Shown here piece by piece: positions 19,529 through 29,330 of a stretch of 64,000 bases of DNA. Each line of letters opens with the position of its first letter. Position 1 is the first letter of the stretch. Under the pieces are notes generated by a model, which worked only from the letters and a program-made list of their open reading frames with translations, was not told the DNA's origin and did no database searches. This stretch comes from JAKAGZ01 sp963783855 (GTDB taxonomy: Bacteria; Bacteroidota; Ignavibacteria; Ignavibacteriales; Ignavibacteriaceae). A program made the translations under genes and the position numbers. Location of the stretch: NCBI GenBank assembly GCA_963783855.1, contig CAWAPE010000014.1, forward strand, positions 620,001 through 684,000. The letters run 5' to 3'.

Positions 19529-22500
19529 TTAAAACTTTTTTGCAACTACTACAACAGTTTTCATTTTTTCGGATACTCCGGAATTTGAATTCAATGCCTC
19601 AATTAAAACGATATAAATCCCCATTCTTAAGGTATTGTTATTGTCATCCAAGCCGTTAAAAATTACTGAACCATTCATACCGGTTGCTGAATTATTTTTA
19701 AGAGTTCTGACCAGTCTGCCTTTACTATCGAAAATTTTGATTTTTACCTGGGCGGTTTTTTGCGGAAGTTTGTACTTAATAATAGTAAAATCTTCAAACC
19801 CGTCATTGTCAGGAGAAAATGGATTCGGTGAAATTGAAACCTTTGAACCAATGGTTTTTGATTGCGTAGTATAAATACTGTTTCTTTTACCCGGTGTTGC
19901 CCCCTGAATACTAGCTGAACTACTCCAGTTGTTTTTATCATTTCCTTCCAGGTAAGGGTTTATTCTTTCCAGGGAAATGTTTTGTGTGATTGTAAAATTC
20001 GGATTGTGCCATTGTTCATAATAGTTTACTGAATCAATTATATTTCCTAATGCATCTTTTAGTAATATTAGTCCACCCTTATTAGCAAGTCCGAATGAAG
20101 AAGTTTTTGCAATGTTTATTCTTGTGGAATCAGTATTATAAAGATTGTTCCTGAAATTAGAATCTGCCGCAAGAACAAAATATTCCCCGGCTTTAACACT
20201 TCGTAAAATCCGGGAAAGGAAAAATCTTTTGCCGTTTTCGTTTACAAAAGACCATCCGCCAATATTTAATGTTGAATCACCTGTATTGAGGAATTCTATA
20301 AACTCGCTGTTGTCAGGGGAAGGATCAAACATTATTTCATTTATGATAAGGGAATTCCTGCTGTAAAATTTTAGGTCTGTTACTGAGTTTTTAAACCCGG
20401 GAGTACTTTTACCGGAATCCACGGAAGTTCTCCAGTTAGTACTATCGGTCGATTGCGAAGAATAGCTAATCCTTTCGAGAGAGAAGCTGTTTCCTCCTCC
20501 CCAGTCTGATGAATAAACAATACTGTCTATCGTGGCTCCTTTGTTGTCAAGTAAAGCCATGCCGTCAGTTGAGTTATTTAAAGATCCGAAGTTTGAAATT
20601 ATAATTTGATTTTTTATTTCACTGTGAGAAATAATGAATGATGAATCCGACGCAACAACGACAAAAGCACCGGGAGAAATTGCATAATTCTTAAGAGTTA
20701 AAGAATTACCCGATGGTGAAGGCAACAGGTTGACGATTTCCCAATTTTTCAGGTCAATATCTTTTCCCGTGTTATTATAGATTTCAAACCATTCAGACTC
20801 ATCTTTTGCGGGATCGTACATAATCTCATTTATTACAACACTGTTTTTCCTGTAACCCGGTGAGACACTCTTATATGCCTTATTATTACTTGTATCCTGA
20901 TCAGAATTGAAATTTGCTTTAACAATAAAATTGTGCTGCTCCGTAATTGCTTTTAATACATAATTGAATTGCAGGATTACTGAATCTTCCGGAGATAAAT
21001 TATTATAAGAAATGTTATCCAGTAATTTATCTGCAACAGAGTCCTTATCAGTATCTTCAAAAAGTGAAAGAGAAAAATCGGCAATATTTCTGCCGGGATT
21101 TTTTATCAGTGCCGAAATGTTTACATTTTCTCCTGAGAGTGGAGATGTGGGCTCAAACATAATTTTAGAGACTATAATATCATAGTCTTTTTGGCTGACA
21201 GAATTAATCCTTCCAGGTGTAGAGCCCACATTATTTTGGGATGTTGCCCAATTTGATCTGTCATTAGAATCTTTTAAAGGAGAAATTCTTTCCATAGAAA
21301 AACCGTTATCGCCGCCCCAGTCAGATGAGTAGACTACGCTGTCTATTAGATTGTTATTTAGATCTCTGATGGCAATTCCATCAAAATTATTATTAAGTGA
21401 ACCGAAATTTAGAATGACCGCATTTGAATCTAAATTGTTGTGTTTTTCGAAGATTGAGGAATCTGTTGCGATCACCAAAAAATTATCGGGAGCTAAATAA
21501 TTATCTGTGGCAGACAGTGAATATTCATGGATTGACGGGATTAAATTTATAATCTTCCAATTCTTAAGATTTATTTGCAAATCTGAATTATTAAATAATT
21601 CAATCCATTCAGGTTCATTTTTATCGGGATCATACATTATTTCATTTATAACAAGGCTCTTTTGTGAATAACCAGGTATAATGCTTTTATAAATCTTATT
21701 ATTTGTTGAGTCTTCATCAAAAGATGATTTTACTTCAACAATAAAGTTGTGCGAATTATTTATCGCATCTATACTATAGTTAAAATTTAAAATGGCGGAA
21801 TCGCTCTCTGGTAAATCCCGACTATTTATTTCATCCAACTTTATATTTTTAAGTGAATCTCCATTAGTATCTTCAAAAAGACTTACAGAAAAGGTTACTG
21901 GATTCTTGCCATTATTTTTAAGTAATGCTAAAATAGATACATTATCACCAATTAACGGGTTGGAAGGTGTAAACAAAATTTTATCAACAGAAATATCATA
22001 ATCTTTTTGAGTTAAAGAATTTATTTTGCCGGGGGTGGCTTTAAGAAAATCGTGGGATGATTCCCAATTCCCGGGATCATTTGAACTTCTTTCTGCAGCA
22101 ATCCTTTCAAGTGAACTGCCATCATTGCCTCCCCAGCCGGGCGAATATTCAAGCGAGTCTATTACGCGGTAGAGTGAGTCAAGCAAAATTATTTTATCGC
22201 CTGAATTATTTAATGTAGGTAAGTCACCAGCTGAATAGCCGGAAGTTAAATTAAAAAAATCCGTGATTGTGCTATCGGAAGAAAAGACAAAATATTCTTT
22301 TGGATTTAGAATCCGGGAAGAATTAATAATTTCCGATGTATCGGAATTATCCGCGATATTATAGCCTGAAATATTTATTGTCTTTTCACTTTTGTTGAAA
22401 ATTTCAATCCACTCAGGTGCGGGAGAGTCAGGCGCATACATTATTTCGTTTATAACAAGATCATTTCGTAATTCATTTATCTTAACCCCGGTAATTTTTC

Positions 22501-22861
22501 GAAAAGAAATATTATTGAGCAGATTTTCATCTTTTGGGGATTGTAATTCCGCAATAAATAAATTATTTCCTTCTATAAAATCTGAGGTTGAAAGCTGAAA
22601 ATTACTTGAATCTCCCGCAGAAAGCGAAGGGCCGGTAAATGCTTGCAGTACTTCACCTGCCTGCGCGGTCGAGTCATGGTTTTTATCGCGGGATATATTG
22701 AGTTGAAAAGGTTCGGAATCTTTTTCTCCAAAGTTTTTTACTGTAATAAATAAAGTGATCTCTTTTCCTGTAACTCCATAATTCTTTTCTGATATGAAGT
22801 CAGAAATTCCCGGATCAAAATTTATGGGACTGACTGAATTCCTGAATCCCGGAGTTCCCAA
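19529..22861 (-). CDS. Lamin-tail-domain surface protein, main part (frameshifted from its signal-peptide exon)
   Basis: 1110 residues from a TTG that is probably not a real start: the protein should continue from the reading frame at 22875-23393. It contains four lamin-tail domains, each opening with INEIMYxP (residues about 135, 400, 670 and 835), separated by CARDB-like Ig domains. A recurring closing motif is NW-(x)8-9-TPG-xxNS. The last ~105 residues (KVSISPNPFSPDNDGFEDF to VVVVAKKF) form a FlgD-like Ig domain of the kind used as a sorting or secretion tail in Bacteroidota and relatives. A secreted, calcium-rich or adhesive surface protein is likely; the function is otherwise unknown. 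The stop is followed by 98 bp before the ABC ATPase gene. Confidence 0.85.
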   Translation of the reverse strand: MGTPGFRNSVSPINFDPGISDFISEKNYGVTGKEITLFITVKNFGEKDSEPFQLNISRDKNHDSTAQAGEVLQAFTGPSLSAGDSSNFQLSTSDFIEGNNLFIAELQSPKDENLLNNISFRKITGVKINELRNDLVINEIMYAPDSPAPEWIEIFNKSEKTINISGYNIADNSDTSEIINSSRILNPKEYFVFSSDSTITDFFNLTSGYSAGDLPTLNNSGDKIILLDSLYRVIDSLEYSPGWGGNDGSSLERIAAERSSNDPGNWESSHDFLKATPGKINSLTQKDYDISVDKILFTPSNPLIGDNVSILALLKNNGKNPVTFSVSLFEDTNGDSLKNIKLDEINSRDLPESDSAILNFNYSIDAINNSHNFIVEVKSSFDEDSTNNKIYKSIIPGYSQKSLVINEIMYDPDKNEPEWIELFNNSDLQINLKNWKIINLIPSIHEYSLSATDNYLAPDNFLVIATDSSIFEKHNNLDSNAVILNFGSLNNNFDGIAIRDLNNNLIDSVVYSSDWGGDNGFSMERISPLKDSNDRSNWATSQNNVGSTPGRINSVSQKDYDIIVSKIMFEPTSPLSGENVNISALIKNPGRNIADFSLSLFEDTDKDSVADKLLDNISYNNLSPEDSVILQFNYVLKAITEQHNFIVKANFNSDQDTSNNKAYKSVSPGYRKNSVVINEIMYDPAKDESEWFEIYNNTGKDIDLKNWEIVNLLPSPSGNSLTLKNYAISPGAFVVVASDSSFIISHSEIKNQIIISNFGSLNNSTDGMALLDNKGATIDSIVYSSDWGGGNSFSLERISYSSQSTDSTNWRTSVDSGKSTPGFKNSVTDLKFYSRNSLIINEIMFDPSPDNSEFIEFLNTGDSTLNIGGWSFVNENGKRFFLSRILRSVKAGEYFVLAADSNFRNNLYNTDSTRINIAKTSSFGLANKGGLILLKDALGNIIDSVNYYEQWHNPNFTITQNISLERINPYLEGNDKNNWSSSASIQGATPGKRNSIYTTQSKTIGSKVSISPNPFSPDNDGFEDFTIIKYKLPQKTAQVKIKIFDSKGRLVRTLKNNSATGMNGSVIFNGLDDNNNTLRMGIYIVLIEALNSNSGVSEKMKTVVVVAKKF

Positions 22862-22874
22862 ATCTCTAAGTGAG

Positions 22875-23393
22875 TTATTCCCAGTTTGAAGTAGTTGTAT
22901 CAGAATTTAGTATGATTTTTTCGTCTGATATACCTTTGGAATTATTAGCGGAATAGGTGTACTCTTCCAGCTTAATTCCGGATGAATTAAGCAATTGAAT
23001 TGTACGATCAGAAGAATTTGACATTCCGGAAGAGCCAAAAGCATTATCAGATATCTTTAATATCAGGGCATCGGAAGGAACCACATCTTTGTATATTCCA
23101 TTTTGAAGGTCATAATCTCCTTCAAAGATAACTGCAAAGGACTGTGGTTTGAGCATTGTTCCGAATCCGGCATTTGAAAAATTATCTGCTGAGGACTTGT
23201 AATATTGTATCTGAAAATTATTCAGATCAATTGAATTTATTGTGCTGGTATTATATACCTCTATAAACTCATTATCCCCGGATTTGGCCGCGAACATTAC
23301 TTCGCTTATTATAATTGAACTGTCAGCTTGACCGGACTGTCCGAAAATTGCGGTACAGTATAACGCAAAGCAAATAAAGAATAATTTCTTCAC
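22875..23393 (-). CDS. Lamin-tail-domain surface protein, N-terminal part
   Basis: 172 residues starting from a GTG at 23391-23393; the strong ribosome site GGGGAG five bases upstream supports that start. A signal peptide (MKKLFFICFALYCTAIFG) is followed by one lamin-tail domain (SSIIISEVMFAAKSGDNEFIE...). The frame ends in SDTTTSNWE, which is the first half of the NW-x8-9-TPG module closure used four more times downstream. The second half (NNSLRDLGTPGFRNS) is present immediately after, shifted by one base. One base change would join this to the 1110-residue frame into a protein of about 1290 residues with five lamin-tail domains. Confidence 0.82.
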   Translation of the reverse strand: MKKLFFICFALYCTAIFGQSGQADSSIIISEVMFAAKSGDNEFIEVYNTSTINSIDLNNFQIQYYKSSADNFSNAGFGTMLKPQSFAVIFEGDYDLQNGIYKDVVPSDALILKISDNAFGSSGMSNSSDRTIQLLNSSGIKLEEYTYSANNSKGISDEKIILNSDTTTSNWE

Positions 23394-23448
23394 TTTAACT
23401 CCCCGTTTTTGTTAAAGAAAGAATTTATTTATCTCTTCTAAAGATATT

Positions 23449-24210
23449 TTATTTTGTGTTTTTTAAGGCTACGAAGTTAAAAAGGGCGTCAGGCATTAAC
23501 CTGAAAATTTTTGCCCCGAGTACTGTTTGCCAGGGGAATTGAATTATGTTCTTTTCTTTTTTAATTCCCTTGATAATTATTTTTGATGCTTTTTCTACAT
23601 CCATCAGAAAAGGCATCGGAAACTTGTTTCTTTTTGTCATTGGTGTTTTAACAAATCCGGGTTTTACTGTAATTACTTTTATCCCGAATTTCTTAAGACT
23701 TATTCTTTGACTTTCAAGAAATATAGTTGCTGCTGCTTTGCTGGCAGAATAAATCCCGGCATTAGGGAAACCTCTCCCATCCGCAAGGCTGGAAACACCA
23801 ACAATAATTCCTTCTTTTCTTTTTTTGAAATCAGGCAATAATTCTTCAAAAAAATAAGCTAACCCTAAAACATTTGTATCAAAAGTTTCTTCTGCAATTG
23901 TAGAATCAAATTCATTCATATTTACTTTAAAACTTACGCCGGCATTAAGAATAGCAATATCTACTTTGCCAAAGTGATCAATTATTTTACGCGTTGTTTC
24001 CTTTACACTCGGATGATTACTGACATCACATTTAAATGTTTTTATGTCTTTTGCTTTTAAACTTAATCCCGATTTGAGCTTACTCAGTTTTTCATCTCTT
24101 CTTGCAAGTAATGCTAGTTTGCAACCCTCATTAGCAAGTTGCTTTGCAAGTTCTTCACCAATCCCACTTGATGCACCAGTTATTACTACTACTTTATTCT
24201 GTAATTGCAT
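23449..24210 (-). CDS. Short-chain dehydrogenase/reductase (SDR)
   Basis: 253 residues. The NAD(P)-binding motif TGASSGIG is at residues ~11-18, LNAG at about 90, and the catalytic Tyr/Lys pair in YSASKAA at about 155-160, with the preceding catalytic Ser in GVSSLADGRGF. This is the classical SDR arrangement (YqjQ/DltE-like subgroup). The C-terminal part (VLGAKIFRLMPDALFNF) is hydrophobic, hinting at membrane association or a lipid-like substrate. Substrate unknown. It ends 55 bp before the lamin-tail gene start. Confidence 0.9.
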   Translation of the reverse strand: MQLQNKVVVITGASSGIGEELAKQLANEGCKLALLARRDEKLSKLKSGLSLKAKDIKTFKCDVSNHPSVKETTRKIIDHFGKVDIAILNAGVSFKVNMNEFDSTIAEETFDTNVLGLAYFFEELLPDFKKRKEGIIVGVSSLADGRGFPNAGIYSASKAAATIFLESQRISLKKFGIKVITVKPGFVKTPMTKRNKFPMPFLMDVEKASKIIIKGIKKEKNIIQFPWQTVLGAKIFRLMPDALFNFVALKNTK

Positions 24211-24720
24211 TAATCAATCCGGGATAATTTATCCTGTTAAATCTGGTCATTAAATAAATGGGTTTAAAAGAGATGTTTTAGTTCAGGCTCCCCTTTTAAA
24301 TCTTAACAATTTTTTTTAGGATTATATTATGTTAAAAATGAGCGACTCGTTCACAGGATTCATAATAGAATGCCTGAAACTATTGTTATTTTACTATAAA
24401 AATAATTTAACTGCCACAACCGGAAAAGCTGGATATTCCCACTGTAAGTTCCGGTGTAATCTGCAATAATCTAAAAAAATAAAATCTGGCGGCGGCAAAA
24501 TCAACTTTAGGCCTAAACATAATAATAATATTTTGTGACTTTGATTGCAACACCTGTAAACCAAAATTTTGAGTGAGTGTTTTAATGATAAAAACGGATA
24601 CATTTAAAGGGTAGGAATTATGCTGGTTTTAGTAGTCAAGATTGTATAAAAAATGGAACCAGATTCTTTAAATTTTTGTATTTACATACAAATTGTTATC
24701 TTTCATCAAAAATTATTCCA
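24211..24720. other. 510-bp divergent spacer, no gene recognised
   Basis: AT-rich spacer between the SDR gene (leftward) and the DUF3109-rpoN operon (rightward). It must hold both promoters. A 69-codon minus-strand frame at 24394-24603 has no recognisable motif and no clear ribosome site. No tRNA, hairpin terminator or repeat was found. Confidence 0.5.
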
Positions 24721-25305
24721 ATGTTTTTAAACAATCTAATTCCTGTGGAAGAAGTGCTAATAAGCAAAGAAATTGAAGATTCTCAATTTGCCTGTGATCT
24801 TTCTGTATGTAAAGGTGCCTGCTGCACGCTCGAAAGTGATTTTGGGGCTCCTCTGGAAAAGACAGAAGTTGATGAAATTTCAAAGATTTTGCCAATTGTA
24901 AAAAAATATTTGCCGGAAGAACATATCGCCGAAATTGAAAAAAACGGTTTTGTTGATGAAAAGGACGGCGAATTAATGACGAAAAGCGTTAACAGGAGAG
25001 CCTGTGTTTTCGTTTATTTTGATGGAGACATTGCAAAGTGCGGAATTGAAAAAGCATTTAATAATGGAGAAGTAGAATTCAGGAAACCAATTTCCTGCCA
25101 TTTGTTTCCAATAAGGATATCGAAATTTGGCGGGGAAGTTTTGAGATATGAAAAATTTTCTGAATGTACTCCCGCTGTGAAAAAAGGCGGAGAAGAAAAA
25201 ATTAAATTAATAGATTTTTGTGAGGAACCTCTGAAAAGAAAGTACGGACAAAAATGGTTTTCAAAATTAAGAGAAGGTATCGGATCGTCTAATGTTATCA
25301 CTTAA
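24721..25305 (+). CDS. DUF3109 family Cys-rich protein (YkgJ-like)
   Basis: 194 residues from the ATG at 24721; a TTG 45 bp upstream would also keep frame but adds an untypical leader. Cysteines at 25, 30, 34 and 35 (CDLSVCKGACC) and later ones in RRACVF, KCGIEKAF, ISCHLFP, SECTP and IDFCEEP give the zinc- or iron-binding pattern of the DUF3109 family, related to YkgJ zinc/iron-chelating proteins. Function not established. Its last 14 bases overlap the start of rpoN, so it is translationally coupled to it and leads the operon. Confidence 0.85.
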   Translation: MFLNNLIPVEEVLISKEIEDSQFACDLSVCKGACCTLESDFGAPLEKTEVDEISKILPIVKKYLPEEHIAEIEKNGFVDEKDGELMTKSVNRRACVFVYFDGDIAKCGIEKAFNNGEVEFRKPISCHLFPIRISKFGGEVLRYEKFSECTPAVKKGGEEKIKLIDFCEEPLKRKYGQKWFSKLREGIGSSNVIT

Positions 25306-26731
25306 TCAAAAATTATCACAGCAGCAAAGATTATCACCGCAACAGATTCAATATCAGAAACTTTTGCAGTTAAATACTCTCGCACTTGAACAAAGAATTA
25401 AAACCGAACTGGAATTAAATCCTATTCTTGAAGAAGAATATGACCTTACACAGGAGCAGGAAAAAGATAAGGATAATGAATCCACGGAAGATGAAGTTGA
25501 AGATTATGATAACGAGGAATTTGAAATTGAAGATTTTATGAATGATAGCGTGGATGAGTCGGACAGGTCCAACAGAAGTAAAGACGATGAAGTTTACCAG
25601 CCTCTTGCAGAATCTCTCGAAAGTCTCAGCGAACACCTGCTTGATCAATTAAGAATGCTAAATCTCGATGAAAACTTTTTTACTCTGGGTGAAGAAATAA
25701 TTGGAAACCTTGATGCAGATGGTTATTTAAAGCGGGGTTTGGAAGATATTCTTAATGAATTGGAAATGTTTGATGAAATTATCATCCCCATGGAGGAAGC
25801 AGAAAACTTACTTGCAAAAATCCAGGTTTTTGATCCCATTGGTATTGCTGCCAGAAATTTACGTGAATGTTTACTGATACAGGCACGAAAATCTGATGAT
25901 GATCCATATTATAAATACCTGGGCGAGCAGTTATTACTTAATCACTTTGATGATTTTACTAAAAAACGTTACGATGCAATAAAGCAAAAGATGGAGCTAA
26001 CAGATGAAAGCCTGAAGGGAACTATTGAATTTGTTCAGAGCCTTAATCCTAAACCGGGTGAAGGTAATATTGAATCAGTTCAGCTTAACCAGATTACACC
26101 TGATTTTATGATCGAGAAGGATGAAGATAATTTTATTATTACGCTGAATGACAGAAGTGTACCTTCTGTAACTTTGAGCAAGCAATACCTGGAAATGCTC
26201 GATTCAAATAAACGCAATAAGAAAAATAAAAGAGATAAGGAAACTTATAAGTTTCTTCGTGAAAAATTTGAATCAGCAAAATGGTTTATAGCCTGCATTC
26301 AGCAAAGAAGAGAAACATTAATGAAAATTATGCAGGCAATTGTGGAAAAACAGCATGAGTTTTTCGACAAAGGTTCAAAATATCTCAGACCGATGATTTA
26401 TAAAGATATTGCAGATGAAATAATGATGGATATTTCTACTATTAGCCGGGTTGTTAACGGCAAATATGTTCAAAATCCACAGGGTATTCACGAATTAAAG
26501 TACTTTTTTAGCGAAGGTTTAAGCACAGATTCCGGAGAAGAAATTTCCAATAAACATATCAAAGATTTGCTGAAGGAAATTATAGTTAGTGAAAATAAAA
26601 AATCACCTTACAGTGATGATAAGCTAGCCGAGATGTTAAATGAGAAAGGGATTCATATTGCCCGCAGAACAGTAGCAAAATACAGGGAGCAATTAAGACT
26701 TCCGGTTGCCCGATTACGTAAAGAACTATGA
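25292..26731 (+). CDS. rpoN: RNA polymerase sigma-54 factor
   Basis: 479 residues. The Gln/Leu-rich activator-interacting region is at the N-terminus (LNQKLSQQQRLSPQQIQYQKLLQ...LELNPILEE), followed by a very acidic linker (residues about 45-105), the core-binding domain (DPIGIAARNLRECLLIQ), and the DNA-binding part with a helix-turn-helix (DISTISRVVNGKYVQ). The RpoN box is ARRTVAKYREQL near residue 460. Sigma-54 directs transcription at -24/-12 promoters and needs an enhancer-binding ATPase; none is encoded in the window. It overlaps DUF3109 upstream and shares ATGA with the methyltransferase gene downstream. Confidence 0.97.
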   Translation: MLSLNQKLSQQQRLSPQQIQYQKLLQLNTLALEQRIKTELELNPILEEEYDLTQEQEKDKDNESTEDEVEDYDNEEFEIEDFMNDSVDESDRSNRSKDDEVYQPLAESLESLSEHLLDQLRMLNLDENFFTLGEEIIGNLDADGYLKRGLEDILNELEMFDEIIIPMEEAENLLAKIQVFDPIGIAARNLRECLLIQARKSDDDPYYKYLGEQLLLNHFDDFTKKRYDAIKQKMELTDESLKGTIEFVQSLNPKPGEGNIESVQLNQITPDFMIEKDEDNFIITLNDRSVPSVTLSKQYLEMLDSNKRNKKNKRDKETYKFLREKFESAKWFIACIQQRRETLMKIMQAIVEKQHEFFDKGSKYLRPMIYKDIADEIMMDISTISRVVNGKYVQNPQGIHELKYFFSEGLSTDSGEEISNKHIKDLLKEIIVSENKKSPYSDDKLAEMLNEKGIHIARRTVAKYREQLRLPVARLRKEL

Positions 26732-27345
26732 TAGAGAATCTGATAGATGTTTTTGTAATCCTTATTTTGTTTACGCTTTTCGGAATTCTGCACTCCTTCT
26801 TAGCATCCAAAAAGATTAAAACTTTTGTTAAAGAAAAAGCCGGCGATTTTATGGCTTTTTACAGGCTGGCATATGTTATAATATCTTTATTATCATTTTA
26901 TCTGATTTATCAGTATTCTCCGAGACCGGATGTAAAGATATATGACCTAAAAAGCCCTTTTGATTTTATTATTTTGATACCTCAATTCCTTGCCCTTGCC
27001 GGGATAATCTGGTCATTGAAGTATTTTTGTATAAAGGAATTTTTAGGGATAAACCAGGTCTTCAGGTGGATTAATAAGAATTATGACAGGGAAGAACTTG
27101 ATGAGCATATGACATTAGTTGCGGAGGGGCCGTATAAATTTGTCAGACATCCACTTTATTTCTTTTCAATAATTTTTATAGTTGCAAGACCCGCGATGAA
27201 TCTTTTTGATGTTACATTTATAATCGGGATAATATTTTATTTTTACATTGGTTCTTTTTATGAGGAGAGGAAGTTAGCCGATAAATTCGGGAAACAATAT
27301 CTCGAATATCAAAAGTACGTTCCCAGGTTAATTCCTTTTATATGA
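26728..27345 (+). CDS. Isoprenylcysteine carboxyl methyltransferase-like / PEMT-type membrane methyltransferase
   Basis: 205 residues, five or so membrane helices. The C-terminal signature GPYKFVRHPLYF, then EERKLADKFGKQYLEYQK and PRLIPF, is that of the ICMT/PEMT/NnrU-like superfamily of integral membrane SAM-dependent methyltransferases. The methyl acceptor cannot be predicted; bacterial members act on lipids or small molecules. The start ATG overlaps the rpoN stop as ATGA, so it is in the rpoN operon. hslV follows after 49 bp. Confidence 0.82.
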   Translation: MIENLIDVFVILILFTLFGILHSFLASKKIKTFVKEKAGDFMAFYRLAYVIISLLSFYLIYQYSPRPDVKIYDLKSPFDFIILIPQFLALAGIIWSLKYFCIKEFLGINQVFRWINKNYDREELDEHMTLVAEGPYKFVRHPLYFFSIIFIVARPAMNLFDVTFIIGIIFYFYIGSFYEERKLADKFGKQYLEYQKYVPRLIPFI

Positions 27346-27394
27346 GTAAAACAATTCTTAATGATGATGAAAAATTTATTTATTGGAGTTTAAT

Positions 27395-27937
27395 ATGGAT
27401 ATGAAAATTGAAGCTACAACAATAATCGGAGTTGTGCACAATGGAACTTCAGCCCTTGGGGGAGATGGACAGGTTACTCTCGGTAATACTGTTATGAAGC
27501 ACAACGCAGTTAAGATTAGAACAATAGCAAACGGAAAAGTTCTATGCGGCTTTGCCGGAGCATCAGCCGATGCATTTACTTTAATGGAGAGGTTTGAAGA
27601 TAAACTTGAACAGTACAGGGGAAATGTAAACCGTGCTGCAGTTGAACTTGCAAAGGATTGGAGAACCGACAAATATCTTCGGAAACTTGAAGCGATGCTT
27701 GCAGTAATTACTGAGGATAAAGCCCTTGTAATATCGGGTAATGGTGATGTAATCGAACCTGATGATCAGATAGTTGCAATAGGATCTGGCGGAATGTATG
27801 CGCTGGCTGCGGCAAAAATGCTAAAAAAGTACAGTAAACTTAATGCGAAAGATATAGTCAAACAATCTTTATTAACTGCTTCAGAAATTTGTATTTATAC
27901 AAATGATAAAATTAATGTTGAAGAAATAAAAAAATAA
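27395..27937 (+). CDS. hslV: ATP-dependent protease proteolytic subunit HslV
   Basis: 180 residues from the ATG at 27395, chosen because GGAG lies six bases upstream; the in-frame TTG at 27383 is too early for that ribosome site. It is a threonine peptidase of the proteasome family: the sequence TTIIGV begins at residue 8, so the catalytic Thr would be exposed after removal of a seven-residue propeptide (MDMKIEA). GGDGQVTLGNTVMK and GFAGASADAFTL are diagnostic for HslV. It forms a dodecamer capped by the HslU ATPase, encoded 11 bp downstream, and degrades misfolded cytosolic proteins. E. coli HslV has only Met before the active Thr, so the propeptide is slightly longer here. Confidence 0.96.
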   Translation: MDMKIEATTIIGVVHNGTSALGGDGQVTLGNTVMKHNAVKIRTIANGKVLCGFAGASADAFTLMERFEDKLEQYRGNVNRAAVELAKDWRTDKYLRKLEAMLAVITEDKALVISGNGDVIEPDDQIVAIGSGGMYALAAAKMLKKYSKLNAKDIVKQSLLTASEICIYTNDKINVEEIKK

Positions 27938-27948
27938 ACAGGAAAATT

Positions 27949-29325
27949 ATGCCTACTAACAGGAAAGAATTAACACCAACTCAAATTGTAAACGAACTTG
28001 ATAATTATATTATAGGTCAGACTGATGCAAAAAGAGCAGTTGCAATTGCGTTAAGAAACAGGTGGAGACGTCAGCAGATACAGGATGTACTGAAAGACGA
28101 AATAATGCCAAACAATATAATTCTGATTGGGCCAACTGGTGTTGGTAAAACAGAAATTGCAAGACGTCTTGCAAAACTTGCTAATGCGCCGTTTGTAAAA
28201 GTTGAAGCTTCAAAATTTACAGAAGTCGGTTACGTCGGGCGCGATGTGGAATCAATGATTCGTGATCTAGCCGATTATGCTGTGAATCTTGTTAAGACAG
28301 AAAAAACAGAACTTGTGCAGGCAAAAGCCCAGGCAATGGCAGAAGAGAAAATCCTTGATATTCTTATTCCGCCTGTTAAAAAACAAGCCGCTCCGCAAGG
28401 CGAAAATTCTGAAGAAGAAGTGAACTCCGAAGCATATCAGAACGAGAAAACACGCGAATGGATGCGCGTAAAATTAAAGAACGGCGAACTTGATGAGAAA
28501 ATGATTGAGTTTGATGCTTCTTCACAGGCTGCAGTTGGAATGCAGGTTCTCGGACCACTCGGTTTCGATGATATGGGAATTAATTTCCAGGAAATTATGG
28601 GAAACCTGATGCCCAAGAAAAAGAAGAAAAGAAAAACAACTGTTGCAGAAGCAAGGCAAATTATGGCTCAGGAAGAAGCCCAGAAATTAATTGATATGGA
28701 TGCCGTTCAGCGTGAAGCCATAGAAAGAGTGGAAAACAGCGGAATAGTTGTAATCGATGAAATCGATAAGGTTGCAGGCGGAGGAAAAGGACAGGGACCT
28801 GATGTTTCGCGTGAAGGAGTGCAGAGAGATTTACTTCCGATTGTGGAAGGTACAAACGTAAATACAAAATATGGAGTAGTAAGAACCGATCATATTTTGT
28901 TCATTGCCTCTGGTGCGTTTCACGTTTCTAAACCCTCAGATCTTATTCCGGAATTACAGGGTAGATTTCCAATTAGAGTTGAATTGAAAACTCTAACAGA
29001 AGAAGATTTTATACAAATTTTAATGACACCACAGAATGCGTTGCTGAAGCAGTATTGCGCATTGCTTGAGACTGAAGGTGTGAAACTTGATTTTACAAAG
29101 GACGGAATAAAAGAAATTGCCCGAATTGCCACAGAGGTTAATTCACAGGTTGAAAATATAGGTGCCAGGAGATTACATACAATTTTAACTACTCTTCTTG
29201 ACGATATATTATTTGATGTACCGGATAAAGTACCGGCAAATAAAGTTAAGATTAATGGTAAAGTAGTTAAAGAAAAACTAGATGTAATTGTTAAAGACAG
29301 AGATCTCAGTAAGTATATTCTATAA
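27949..29325 (+). CDS. hslU: ATP-dependent protease ATPase subunit HslU
   Basis: 458 residues. The Walker A is GPTGVGKT at 61-68 and Walker B is VVIDEIDK near residue 270. The intermediate I-domain (about 110-235) has the usual low-complexity Lys-rich stretch (MPKKKKKRKTT). SGAFHVSKPSDLIPELQGRFPIRVEL is the sensor region. The C-terminus ends SKYIL, the tail that docks into HslV and activates it. The ribosome site AGGA precedes the ATG by six bases. It is the last gene of the DUF3109-rpoN-methyltransferase-hslV-hslU run and is followed directly by a strong terminator. Confidence 0.97.
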   Translation: MPTNRKELTPTQIVNELDNYIIGQTDAKRAVAIALRNRWRRQQIQDVLKDEIMPNNIILIGPTGVGKTEIARRLAKLANAPFVKVEASKFTEVGYVGRDVESMIRDLADYAVNLVKTEKTELVQAKAQAMAEEKILDILIPPVKKQAAPQGENSEEEVNSEAYQNEKTREWMRVKLKNGELDEKMIEFDASSQAAVGMQVLGPLGFDDMGINFQEIMGNLMPKKKKKRKTTVAEARQIMAQEEAQKLIDMDAVQREAIERVENSGIVVIDEIDKVAGGGKGQGPDVSREGVQRDLLPIVEGTNVNTKYGVVRTDHILFIASGAFHVSKPSDLIPELQGRFPIRVELKTLTEEDFIQILMTPQNALLKQYCALLETEGVKLDFTKDGIKEIARIATEVNSQVENIGARRLHTILTTLLDDILFDVPDKVPANKVKINGKVVKEKLDVIVKDRDLSKYIL

Positions 29326-29330
29326 TGTTA

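Noticed and set aside
24394..24603. A 69-codon minus-strand frame in the 24211-24720 spacer
   Set aside because: No recognisable motif, no ribosome site and no homology hint; kept as spacer.
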